Below are positions 12,681-23,700 of a stretch of 64,000 nucleotides of DNA, piece after piece. Position numbers and translations under genes: made by a program. The notes under the pieces are model-generated. The model was given only the letters and a program-made list of their open reading frames with translations, searched no databases and was not told where the DNA came from. The DNA comes from Rhea pennata. Its lineage: Eukaryota; Chordata; Aves; Rheiformes; Rheidae. Each line of letters starts with the position of its first letter. Within the stretch, counting starts at the first letter, position 1. The stretch lies in contig NC_084663.1 in assembly GCF_028389875.1 (NCBI RefSeq), positions 208,413,876 through 208,477,875 on the forward strand, read 5' to 3'.

Positions 12681-13990
12681 CATAGAATCATAGAATCAGA
12701 AAGGTTGGAAGGGACCTCTGGAGATCAGCTAGTCCAACGTCCCTGCTCAGCAGGGTCAACTACAGCATGGTAGACAGGGTTACATCCAGGCGGACCTGGA
12801 AGATCTCCAGAGAAGGAGACTCCACAACCTCTCTGGGCAACCTGGTCCAGTGCTCCGTCACTCTCACAGGGAAGAAATTCCCCCTCATGGTCAGGTGGAA
12901 CTTCCTGTGCTTCAGTTTCTGCCCATTGCCTCTTGTCCTGTCACAGAGGACAACTGAAAAGAGTTTGTCCTCGTCCCTTTGACACCCTCCCTTCAGGTAC
13001 TTGTACACATTGATAAGATCCCCCCTCACTCTTCTCTTCTCCAGGCTGAACAGGCCCAGCTCTCGCAGCCGTTCCTCATAGGGCAGGTGCTCCAGCCCTC
13101 TGAGCATCTTTGTAGCCCTACGCTGGACTCTCTCCAGTAGCTCCATGTGTGCCTTGTCCTGGGGAGCCCAGAACTGGACACAGGACTCGAGATGAGGCCT
13201 CACCAGGGCTGTGTAGATGGGCAGGATCAGCTCCCTCCACCTGCTGGCAACACTCTTCCTAATGCACCCCAGGAGACCATTGGCCTTCTTGGCCACAAGG
13301 GCACACTGCTGCCTCATGCTTAACTTGTCGTCCACCAGCACTCCCAGGTCCTTCTCTGCAGAGCTGCTCTCCATAAGGTCAGCCCCCAGCTTGTGCTGGT
13401 GCCTGGGGTTATTTCTCCCTAGGTGCAGGACTCTGCACTTGCCCTTGGTGAACCTCAGGAGGTTCCTCTCCGCCCAACTCTCCAGCCTCTCCAGGGCTCT
13501 CTAAATGCCAGCACAGCCCTCTGCTGTATCAGCCACTCCTCCCAGTTTAGTATCATCAGCAAACTTGCTGAGGAGGCACTCTGTCCCCTCATCCAGGTCA
13601 TGGATGAAGAAGTTGAACAGCATTGGGACCCAGTACTGAGCCCTACAGGATGCCACTAGCCACAGGCCTCCAACTAGACTCCACACCACTGATGACGACC
13701 CTCTGAGCTCCGCTCTTCAGCTAGTTCTCAATCCACATCACAGTCCACTTGTCTAACCCACACTTCCTGAGCTTCTCTAGGAGGATGTTATGGGAGACAG
13801 TGTCAAAAGCCTTGCTGAAGCCAAAGTACACAACGTCCACTGCTCTGCCCTCATCTACCCAGCTAGTCATTCCATCCGAGAAGGCTGTCAGATTGGTTAA
13901 GCAGGATTTCCCCTTGGTGAATCCATGCTGGCTACTCCTGATCACCTTCTTTTCCTCTATATGTCTGGAGATGACATCCAGACATACTTT
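12681..13990 (-). mobile_element. CR1 LINE, 5'-truncated, about 1.3 kb, minus strand
   Basis: At its 3' end (left edge) lies the CR1 tail with the repeated ATTCTATG-type octamer (seen here as 'catagaatcatagaatca') and the motif 'ggttggaagggacctctgg'. Reading leftward on the minus strand, the reverse-transcriptase part includes the motif-A-like 'FSKAFDTVSHNILLEKLR' (about 13835-13780), then the C-terminal part of ORF2 in a 204-codon frame (13374-12760). Frames are interrupted by stops and shifts near 13690-13500, so the copy is inactive. It ends within the RT region near 13990, typical of CR1 5' truncation. Confidence 0.93.
12760..13945 (-). pseudogene. Broken CR1 ORF2 (reverse transcriptase) remnant
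   Basis: Three consecutive minus-strand frames (13945-13721, 13689-13501 and 13374-12760) together cover the last part of the CR1 reverse transcriptase and the C-terminal region. They are in different frames with stops between them, so no complete enzyme is encoded. The 'KAFDTVSH' stretch corresponds to RT motif A with its catalytic Asp, but the YxDD region is disrupted or diverged. The upstream endonuclease and ORF1 are absent. This is transposon coding sequence and not a host gene. Confidence 0.85.
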
Positions 13991-16034
13991 AAAAAGGTGG
14001 AGGTCCTATGTACAATACTAACTGCTAAAAAAGCACTACAGTATTTCCTAACATTTCTCTAGACATGGATGCCCCTTCTGTTTCCAAATGGACATCTAGG
14101 AATCAAATAATTCAAAAGCAGGACACAGACCTATGAACTTGTTATTGCGGCATAGCAGAGGCATGAACCTGCAGCACGTTAGCTGGTCCATGGTAACTTC
14201 TCAATTTCATTCTCTTGTTATAATTGTGGGAATGACAATCAAGTTGCTTTTATTAACCAGAAAGTAACAGATTGAAGGTGGGCGTTCCTATGCAGTAGCT
14301 GTAAAATGCTGGGTTCATTCAGCAGCTGGGGTCCCACCATAGCTGCCCCTATGCCAAGGAGGCTTGGCATGCACTCCCGAATCACTCATCACTCTTCTCT
14401 GCTGTTCTCTCTTTCAGAGCACAGACATGTCCATCCCCACTCAAGCTTCACCCTGTGATAACTTGTTTGCAGGTCCAAATCTTTCCAAAAGGTTGATACT
14501 GAAAATGTGACCTCTGGACACTTCCCAAAATTACTCTTCTTGGCAACCTCTCCCAAACGTACACAGCATAGTGCTACTTTGCCAATGCACAAACACAGGC
14601 AGATCTGCGTGCTGTTGGAGAGCAGTTGCTCAGCAATCTCTAACAGACAACGATCCGGCCATCCAAGTAACCGAGATCCCCATGCACTCAGCTCGCACCA
14701 TTCAGAAACGAGAGAGTGCTGCTGTATTTCACGTTCCAGGGATGTGATTTTGCATGATGTGGAGGGCCCTTTATTCACATTGCAGTCAAAGGGAGCTGAG
14801 GGTGCTCAACAGCTTGCAGGAACTGGTCTGGTATTGGTTACACCCCCAGCTATTTGAGGAAAAACTTGGCCTCTCAAAGCTCTCTGCCTCTCTCCTGTGC
14901 CTTTGTGTTCTCTAGAAGGTGAAGCGTAGGGGTATAAAAAGCTGCAAACAGTTCCTACCTCTGGAGACCAGGCATTTACTCTAAGAAAGAAAGACCAATT
15001 GCTTCCCAGAGCATTGTCCATCCACATTAGAGAAGGGATTAAGCAGATACATTCAGCTATTCTAACAGATTTTCTTTAAACCTTGAATACGCCTCTCACA
15101 CTCAGTAAGATAATCACATTAGTTTTGTCATTAAAAGATCCCTTTTATAGAAAGTACCTAAACCGCTTAAACCACCCAGAGAGGTCGCATACATTAGAAA
15201 ACAACAAGACAAACGGAAGGGATTTGCTATTCCTGGTCTTAGTGTTTCACTGCACCTACTTTCTAAACTGGGGGATTGAACTAAAAGACTTTGCAAATTT
15301 TCAGCAGAGAGGGAAGCACCAGAAAGCCGGGCAGCAGCCGGCCCCTGTTCGTGCTGCCAAACCCCCAGGAAAGGAGCCCCTGCGGTTACAGATGAGAGAA
15401 CAGGGCCCTGCCAGAGGAGCACTTGCTCCCCACCGAGGTATCGCCCTGTTATAACAGATGCCTATAGCCAACACATTCACAGTTACGGAGGTATCCAGCG
15501 TCTCTCTAGACATTATAACCAGAGCATCCTGTCAGCCAGCTGGTTGCCCTGGGCCCAAAACCCAACTGCAACATAACCAACGACTACCATACTTATTACT
15601 GCTTTGGGGAACACATGGCAGCCATGCAAAAGGTCCATGTTCTTGCTCTTGGCTGCTGTGAGCAGCCTTTCCCTGCATCGCATCTCAGGACATGGGTAAA
15701 TCTCCAGTGCAGAGAAGCCTGTCTCTGCATCTGTGTGTTGGTGAGTCAAAAGAGTCCAGTTTAAGATTTGATGTTAAAAATTAAAGGTTGACTTTAGGCT
15801 TCTACATTCATATCTTAGTACCTAAAGGCACAGCTGCAGACTCAAAGAGTACAAATCTATTGATATCAATGGAGGCTGCAAGCAGAGTCTCAGCATCTTT
15901 AAACTGAAAAATAAAAATATCCTAATTTTTCTTTAAAGACTCAAAGGAGAATTTTGAAAAGCACATAAGAACTGTATATTTATCCTCTGTAAATGCAAAT
16001 TTATCATCCTCATTTTAGATCTTTTGCCTTCAAT
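13991..16034. other. Gene-free interval between CR1 elements
   Basis: No recognisable exon, RNA gene or repeat family. Overlapping open frames at 14389-14857 and 15083-15454 occur on both strands with no motif and no splice support, and look like chance. Confidence 0.5.
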
Positions 16035-16155
16035 GCTCAGGCCCGCCTGGATGCAACCCTGTCTAACATGCTCTAGAGGTGACCCTGCTGGGCAGGGAGG
16101 CTGGACTAGACGATCTCCAGAGGTCCCTTCCAACCTTACTGATTCTATGATTATT
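16035..16155 (+). mobile_element. CR1 LINE 3' tail fragment (about 120 bp)
   Basis: Only the last part of a CR1 is present: the segment reading 'GGATGCAACCCTGTCTAAC', the 'GGCTGGACTAGACGATCTCC' motif and 'GATTCTATGATT' at the end. This is a strongly 5'-truncated insertion on the plus strand and has no coding capacity. Confidence 0.93.
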
Positions 16156-17852
16156 GTAATTACTACTGTAATACAACATAGACATAGATTCTGTTAACCT
16201 GCACTGGCAAAAGCAAACAATTCAGCCTTTTAATATGGATAGTCTTAAAGTCTGATTCATAAAGAATACATCATTTTTGTAAAACAATGACTTTATTTTA
16301 AAAACACATGAGCAAAAAAATACAAGGCTAGATTATAAAATATAGGGACAACACAGTAGCAACACATATTAATATGCCATACGCTAACATTGATGCCACT
16401 ATCATAGAAAATGGAATTCAAATAAAGCCATCTAAATGATCACTTTATAAAATGGTGTTAGGGACTAAAATATTACATACATAGCTTCAACTTCAGAAAG
16501 ATTTATATTTTATGGAACATCCATTCAGCAGTTTATTTAAAACCATATGACAATCGTGTTTCTCATCCAACTCTGTGAGGACCCATTTTATTGCTCCAAC
16601 AACACAGATCTGTCCCCACAGCAGTCTTATTCTAATAAAAGTAACTCGTCAACTTTGTCAAGGCTGCAAGTGCAAGTATTCAGGTCACAAATGTGAGCAG
16701 TTTCGGAGAGATACCATTTTTGATTTCAACTCAAGCAACCATAAAAATGTTTCCTCCAAACACATGGTTTCACAAAATGCATGCCACGCATTGCATTGGC
16801 TGAAGACAGCACAGATACGGTGTTCTGCTGAATCACAGGAGAGCTATCAATCTTGTACCATTGCCTATCAGCTTAGACACAGCTGGTCCTTTCTTGAGGT
16901 AGGCTTGGAGTGTATGATCCCCTGAGCTCTTTCAACCCTATTTTTGTGGGTCTTTCGTATCATCCTCCTGATTGTCAGAAAGACATTGTCAGAAAGTCCT
17001 GGAAAATGTATCAACTGTGAAAAGGTTAACATAAAACTCTTTAGGTTATTGATGTTTCCTTCCAACTCCATAAAGGTTGGATTCATGACAGCTAAAATAC
17101 TCTCTTTAAGAACAGTTCTTAAAGAGAACACTCTCTTTAAGAATTTACTTTATTTAAAGTGCACTGACATTCATCTGCAACAAATGCAATCTGCAAATCT
17201 GCAGTCTGGCGCACAGACACTATGGGATGCAAAACGTGCCCTTCATTCTCTGTATGCACATACTTCTGTGATTTGAGTCATGTTCCAGGTAAACAGAGAG
17301 GCTTTCTTTTCCGTAGCTTCCTTTGACAACGCAGTATTTGATTATCTTCAAAGTTAAAATTACCTACAAACACAGCAAGGTGCACGCAGAAGCTATGTAA
17401 CTTCTTCACAACCTGCAGCCTTAGACCTCACTGATAAAATATTTCAGGCTGCACAGCCTAGTCAAACCTCCACTTGCCAGGTTGGCAGGTTGGTGTGATG
17501 CACCATTAAGTCAGTCCACACAACCTTCACCACTGATATGCAGGAAGACAACATGTGTTTGCAGAACTCCAAATTTGTCTGGGCAGAAAAATTTGTGTCC
17601 TTACAAAATAAAATCCAGTTCCAGAAGCTCACATTTCTATTGGCACAAACTGCAGTTTTAGAAGTAAGAGTCATGTTTTAGAGTTATCATTAATTCTTTT
17701 TTTCTTTTGCATTTTTCTGATCCTTGGAAAACATGCATTTTAATTCAAATCATTCATGACAGCAAGTGTATACATAAGCCTGAGAGGAAATATGGCCCAT
17801 CACTACATGATCGGGGAAGGGAAGGGGGAAGACAGCAATTTCCAAACATCTC
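16156..17852. other. AT-rich gene-free interval with a distal polyadenylation-like site
   Basis: No convincing gene. On the minus strand an AATAAA hexamer lies at 16297-16292, which could end a very long PRCP 3' UTR or an unrecognised minus-strand transcript. Frames of about 90-116 codons on both strands around 16575-17276 overlap each other and have no recognisable domain. A perfect 27-base palindrome lies at 17101-17127. Confidence 0.4.
17101..17127. repeat. Perfect 13-bp-arm palindrome
   Basis: TCTCTTTAAGAAC, one A, then its exact reverse complement GTTCTTAAAGAGA. A third partial copy (CTCTCTTTAAGAA) follows at about 17131-17143, so the motif occurs three times in 45 bases, once inverted. 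In RNA the palindrome would form a very tight hairpin. Confidence 0.9.
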
Positions 17853-17973
17853 TTTAGAGTGTGGTGCTGCTAATGCCAAGGTCGTGGGTTCAATCCCCGT
17901 ATGGGCTACGCTGAGGGTAGGACTAGATGATCTCCAGAGGTCCCTTCCAACCTTACCATTCTATGATTCTGTT
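17853..17973 (+). mobile_element. tRNA-Ile-derived SINE with CR1 tail (5' end partly missing)
   Basis: The 5' part matches the middle and 3' half of a tRNA-Ile gene: 'TTAGAGTGTGGTGCTGC', 'CCAAGGTCGTGGG', the B box 'GGTTCAATCCC' and the acceptor side 'CCGTATGGGCTA'. It joins directly to a CR1 3' tail ('GACTAGATGATCTCCAGAGG', 'CCATTCTATGATTCTG'). This is the architecture of CR1-mobilised avian SINEs such as TguSINE1. The copy lacks the tRNA A box, so it is 5'-truncated. It shares the unusual anticodon-arm sequence GCTGCTAATGCC with the copy near 43.2 kb. Confidence 0.85.
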
Positions 17974-18732
17974 CTCACCTGCATGAAACAAGCAGGCAGA
18001 GCTAACATTTATATGAGGCAGCCAAACAACAGTCTCTCACTAGCATATATAGATCAGTCCACAGATTAAGACAAGCAGTTTTGTTTTTAATACAATTTCT
18101 CAAAATTCAACATTGAAAACGGCAGGGTTTAAGTTTCCTTAAAGGCAATTTTTTCTGTTACTGAAAAGAGGAAAAAAAAAATAAAGCGGGGGGGGGGGGG
18201 GAGAGGAATAAAAATTTAAATTACTTTGTTTGAAACTAACTATGTTTTCCAAGCAATAAACAAGTTGTTTCCTGAGAAAGAGTAAGTTAGCTGGTAAGGG
18301 AGGACGAGGAGGAGATGTTAAGATCATTATGATAAACAGTGGCTATTAATTTGGAGTGTTAACAGCCCACTGCATTAATCTACCACATTCATCTCCATAC
18401 AGCATTAGTTTATTCCAAGAACATGCACTCAGAACACTCTATGCCGTTAGTGAGAGCTGGACCAGGCTCTTGCTTGTTCAGTTACAATCCATTTGTGATC
18501 CCAACATCTATATTTATGCTTGTAAATTCTATTCCTTGCCTTTCAGTAAAAAAAATATCATAAAGTAATAAATTCTTAGGAAGCAACAGTATTTTTCTAA
18601 AAAAAAAATTGACTTATAACTCACAGTTGACTAGAAAACATTAATTTTTTGTTTTAAAATTTTCAAGGCCAATACATCATTATAAAGTACATGAGCAAGG
18701 GAGGGGAATATATTTACATCATGGTACCAGGC

Positions 18733-18735
<3 letters not shown>

Positions 18736-18769
<34 letters not shown>
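18736..18769. repeat. Poly(A) run, 34 bases
   Basis: An uninterrupted A homopolymer. No AATAAA or gene-like sequence sits directly upstream, so it is treated as a simple repeat and not as the tail of a retrocopy. Confidence 0.9.
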
Positions 18770-18771
<2 letters not shown>

Positions 18772-19495
18772 TCTATCGGAAAAGGGACTGCTTTCAGTCA
18801 ACAGTTTTAGGCAAGTTCTGAATAGCTCTTCCTTTTACCCTTATGATTCTTCTGTGGTCTTGCTCTCTGTATGCTCTGAAGTAATACTCCTGTTCAAAAC
18901 AGAGCAGGAGAGCTTCACGTTGCTGAATCTGAACATAAATGCCAATGGTTTAAAACTGTTTCTAGAACAATACAGCAAGAAGAGTATGCCAGGAACTATC
19001 AGAAGAATAGGATTCACAGGAGTTCATTAAAAGACAAAATTTCAGTGTTAGGTATGCTTTGTTCCCAGAGAATGGAGAGAGAGTGGAAACAAAAAAGGCC
19101 ACCTGGTGTCTTAGGAAAATAATCAACTATCACTAAAGCTGAGAAACTTTTCAACAGAATTGGAGTTTTAAGAGTCTCAGCTCAACAAGCCTTGCCCACA
19201 TCTTTCTGAAATGGAATTGTCCTTACAACTGCAAAGAATCCTTTCTGAAGGAGCGCTTCAGCATGAATGAAGCCAAAGCTGGAAAACGAGGGGATTGCCC
19301 CAGCCATTTATTAACGTCAAATATGCAGTCTCATGAATCAGGGCAGTTTGTCCATTTTGGAAGCTTTACAGAGAGCCCTAGTGCACCTGGCTTGTTGAGC
19401 TCCGCATCATGCTTTAGGCTGATCCAAGAGGATGGCTGCATTCTACGCTTTGAATAGTTTGTCCCACAAACTTTTTTTTTTTTTTTTAAAAGGCT

Positions 19496-19501
19496 TTTAT
19501 T
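19496..19501 (-). terminator. Candidate distal PRCP polyadenylation signal (AATAAA)
   Basis: On the minus strand AATAAA is followed within 9 bases by TTTT and an A17 run, about 1.05 kb after the PRCP stop codon. It would give a longer 3' UTR. Because the A-run is genomic, cDNA evidence here could be misled by internal priming. Confidence 0.3.
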
Positions 19502-20357
19502 GAAGAGCTATCAGCAAACAGATCATGCAGAATTTCAACAATAAACAGAATGGGGAGGGGACTGCACACAAGGCACAGCCCCTATTATTTGTCTCTTCCT
19601 AAGATCTGGCCAGCACAAGTGTCACATTTGTTCTTCAAGAGAATAGCTGAGAAAGCTTCCTGATTTGAAAAAGCTAAGTGTTTGTACAGAGGACATACAC
19701 ACACACAAAACACAGCCAGAGTTTCTTTTTGGCTATCATTATCACTGAGGCAGATATTCTAGGGTTAGAATAAACAGCAACAGAAGAAGTAAAATCCTAG
19801 TGCATGCTCAGCAAGCTATCAGCAAAGAGTTAGGGACCAGCCCTGATCATACAGTACAGAGTAGAATGGAAAAACCAGTTAAGGCAGCTTTGATTAATAC
19901 ACTGCCAGAAAACTAAGGAAAAAAAAATATTTACTTGCTTTCCAGCACTGATTCCCTAAAGGTAGGGGGTGTTTTTGTTTTAGGTTTTGGAGGGGTTTTT
20001 TTTTGGTTGGAGGCTTTGTTTGTTTTTAAACAAACTGCACAGCCAATTTCCTCTTCCCTTCCTTACCTCTCCAACAAACAGAGATGATTTTTGTTCCCTC
20101 ATTCTCTCCATATCCCTGCCATGACAGTTTATTCCAGCTGAGGATGTTTGAAATTCAATGCCACTGAAGGCAGCAGGAACCATGGACACTAACGGAACTG
20201 CCATTTAATCCATGCACACGCTCTCCAGCACCCAGGACAATAATCTAATGCAGCCAGGAAGGCATCAAGCTTAAAACAGGAACTCTATAATAAGGTGCAG
20301 CATTTGGAAACAGCAGAATAGGAAAGCAAGCCAGAGCAGGCAGCTCAATCCATGCAC

Positions 20358-20363
20358 TTTATT
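20358..20363 (-). terminator. Proximal PRCP polyadenylation signal (AATAAA)
   Basis: AATAAA on the minus strand, about 190 bases after the PRCP stop. It is followed by a T/GT-rich stretch (CTGCTCTGGCTTGCTTTCC at about 20339-20321) that fits a downstream element. This is the likeliest 3' end of the short PRCP mRNA. Confidence 0.55.
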
Positions 20364-20553
20364 AACCAAAGCTGGTTACTGCAGAATGCTCTCTATCCGT
20401 CTATAACCTTCTCCTCTCCCGGGCACAAGCATCAGTGGTTAGCATTGTAAAGGAGGTGAGGAAGCAGGAGTGAGACAACTGCATGATAAGGCCTGGCCCT
20501 GCTCCAAGCAAAGCCAAGGGAGGTATAACAGCCACAGTTGTTACAGTACCACT

Positions 20554-20758
20554 TCAGTGGTTATGCCTGGCCTTCTCAATCCACTGCTTCATATAATGAA
20601 TTTCCAAGGCTCGAGCTTGCTGCACAGATGCGGGGTCACAAGGGTTGCGGCTGCGCAGATCCAGGTGATGAGCTCCGTCTGGGATCACAATTGCCACAAG
20701 GGAATCGGTGATGTTCTGGGTCACTCCCCCTGCAGACCACGGATCCAGGCCACCATTG
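20554..20758 (-). CDS. PRCP: PRCP coding exon 9: catalytic Asp and His, stop
   Basis: Completes Ser413 and encodes residues 414-480 and the stop TGA (20556-20554). The catalytic Asp418 lies in [11 protein letters not shown], and His443 is the first His of DGAHHLDLR, exactly 25 residues later as in human. The C-terminus reads [13 protein letters not shown] and ends ARHNH. Confidence 0.97.
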
Positions 20759-23700
20759 CTGTAAGGGAAATAATACCTCATTAGGGTACATCTGCACAGC
20801 AGTCAGTGAAGCTGCAGCTCGTATCAACATAACCGTGTTGACTTTCAACTAGTTTTGCGTATGTGCTGACAGAAACAGACCTCAGCCCTGTGTCAGTGTC
20901 TTGTGTCCACCCCTCCTCCTAGATGGGCTGTCTTGACAGAGGTAGGCAACTACTGCCATCAAGGATTATCTCCTGATTCAGGTAATAATCTATAATAGTG
21001 CCAGTCTCTGGAAAAAAAAAAATCTGTTGTCCTTGCCATGGTCATGAGAAGAGGCTCAGGTTCCCCTGTACCAAAATACACTCAAATTCTAAAGCCAAAG
21101 CTCCTTGCTTTCCTCCTTAAACAATCAGTCAAACTAATAGACAGCTCAACCCTTCAGGGCCTGAATTTTCAGGCAGTTCTACCTTATGCTGTCTCAGTCA
21201 GGTACCAGCTTTTTTTTTTTTTTTTTTTTTTTTTTTGCACATAAATACTTAGATCTTTTGTTACTACCCTTACTTCTCTTAACAACCACATCAAAACAAA
21301 GCTTTTACTCCACTGAAAATTGTCTCCAGTAACTCTTCCTCTGTGATGGGGCAGTCTAAAGCGATTTACTCCCATTCAGTCAATGAAAAGATTCCATGGA
21401 CCTTATATCTGCCTCCAAATAACGCCTGATCCATGGAGTAAGCCGAAGGCTAAACTGAGATTAGAGCTTTGCACCTCTCATTCTTAGTTTTGGATGCAAT
21501 CTAGCAATCCCTAGAGCCCTTTATCTTCCTTTATCATACTGTTCTTACTAAATGTGGCTCCATCTTCCTGCACAAAATAGCCAATGTCCATATACTTATG
21601 TAACCACACAAATCTAGATCTATTCCTCACTAAAAACATTAGACCTGTCGACAAAAGAAAACAGTAGAGACAGATTACTCTACATTAGTTAGTGTAAGCT
21701 TCTAGGAGCAAGAACTGATAAATGAAAACACCATTGGACATTAACAGATATCCAGCTAGAAAAACACCACAATGAGAGCACCCGGAATCAGAGACTGAGT
21801 AAGAAGCGTTTGTAGAAATAACTAGAAGTAAAAATCATAAGCAGTTTGAGATAATATTTTGGATAGGATTCTATGACATGTTTCTTCATTGACAAAAAGT
21901 ATCCTGAATTTCTGTAATTATTTTCAAAGGTTCTAAACGTGACTGAAATTAAGAAACATTTTCTGTCTGCAAAACAAAATGCACACAGAAGGCTGCCCAA
22001 TAAGCAAAACACTGTTGATTTAAAAGGTCATCTGAATCAGCACAGCACCTTGGCAACAGGGAGTTAAGTTGCTGAGAGACCCAAGATGTACATGGACTTG
22101 GATCTTCTGGTCCCAGTCATGTGGAAATTAGGCATATCACAAGAAAAGAACACGTCTCTGGCTTTTCTGGGAGCTGCTGGCTGCATCCTCTGACACTCCT
22201 GCCAAGTGATGGCACCACATGCATTAAGGCAGTTTGAAAAGTGACACTTGCTGGGGGTGGCAGTGGGGGGGTGGTGGGTGTTCACCACAGAAGAATCCTA
22301 ATGCTTAACAGTTTTACAGGATAAGAATTCAGTAACAACTAGAATGGATTATTTACATGCTAAAGCTAAGCAGGCATCTGAAGTGCTCAGTTGTCCATCT
22401 GAGGGGACGGAAATTTTGAGGTGTAAACAGAAGTAACAAGAAAATAAAAAACAAAAAGAAGTATAAAAATCAGCCCTTTCTTTCTAGCAATGGCAAGGCA
22501 AGTAGGGCTTCAGAAATAACAAATTCCAATGCAAAATATCAGCCAAGAAGATCAAGTGAGACTTCCATGATTGGATGTCTTAATATACCATTCTCTTTAA
22601 TTCCATCATACTTCCAAGACAGTACAAATAGGATCCTGCCTGTTGCACAGCAAAATATTCCCTTTTCTTTGTCTCTTTAGAGCCTCCTCTGCCCTTCAGC
22701 CCTGTCCAGAACAAGCACAGTTTTACATACTCCTAACACTGTTTGCATATCCTATCTATTTAATTCTGTGTAGTAAGTCCACTCCCTCCACAACTACCCA
22801 GATTAATTCTCTAAACTTTTCTCCCCTTTTCTTCCACCAGGCATTGTTCTGCCTTCTCCTTTACTCCATTCCCTTCTTTTATGCCAGCAATCCCCTCTTT
22901 TGCACAGCCCCAGTATCCCTTCAAAACAGAGCCTTCATGTTCTAGGCTATTTATAATCCCTGCCTGACCCTTTCCAATAAAAAAACTGAATAAGTGGGTG
23001 CCCTAGCTTGGAAGTATACAAGTTCAGCTATGATTTGTCCAGAACGAAAAGTTTCAATTTTAGGACTGTGCATACCACAGTTTTATACTGTTTGGTATAA
23101 TCTGTGATGTTTCTGGATTCAAGGTACAAGAAACAAATTCAGCTCTGCTAAATGCATTCAAACTACTGTCACCCTTCAAGGCTACAGTAAAGAAAACATT
23201 TTAAACATTCCAAGAATAAAAAAGTCCACTTCAAATAAAATTTTAAATTTCAACTTAAATTCTCATTTACACTAGGTTGACTTTGACTACCACAGTATGT
23301 TGATGAGACACTACAGCTCTCTGCCGCATACACAATAAGGGCATTAAAATGCAGACAGTTTCCATCACAGTATATTTCTATGCCAACTACAGAACATATT
23401 CCAATATGAATATCAGGAATGGAAATTGCTGACAAAGCTGTAATGAAACCCCCAATTTCCTCAAGCCAGCATTTTAATAAAGGTACACATCATAGGACAG
23501 GCAGGAAACATCTGCCTATAGTCTAAATAATACCCATGCACGAATAAAAATTTAGTAAGGTATCTCTGTAAAGGTACCAAAGTGGCAGTGGGAATTCCCA
23601 AGTCAACACTTGAAAATTCCAGTAGAGTTCCAGGGTGGAATCTGGAAGGTGATCTGCTGCTAGCAGAGGGAGAAGTGGTAACATGAGTTTTAGCATCCTG

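Larger units (their letters stand above)
17974..20357. other. Region downstream of PRCP, no separate gene seen
   Basis: No coding exon is recognised. It contains a G14 run (18188-18201), an A34 run (18736-18769) and a possible distal minus-strand polyadenylation signal at 19501-19496. Part of it may be an extended PRCP 3' UTR (minus strand). Confidence 0.45.

Noticed and set aside
12760-13374. 204-codon open frame on the minus strand as a host gene
   Set aside because: It is the C-terminal part of CR1 ORF2 inside a CR1 element with its tail.
18736-18769. Poly(A) run as the tail of a processed pseudogene
   Set aside because: No AATAAA or gene-like sequence is seen upstream on the same strand.
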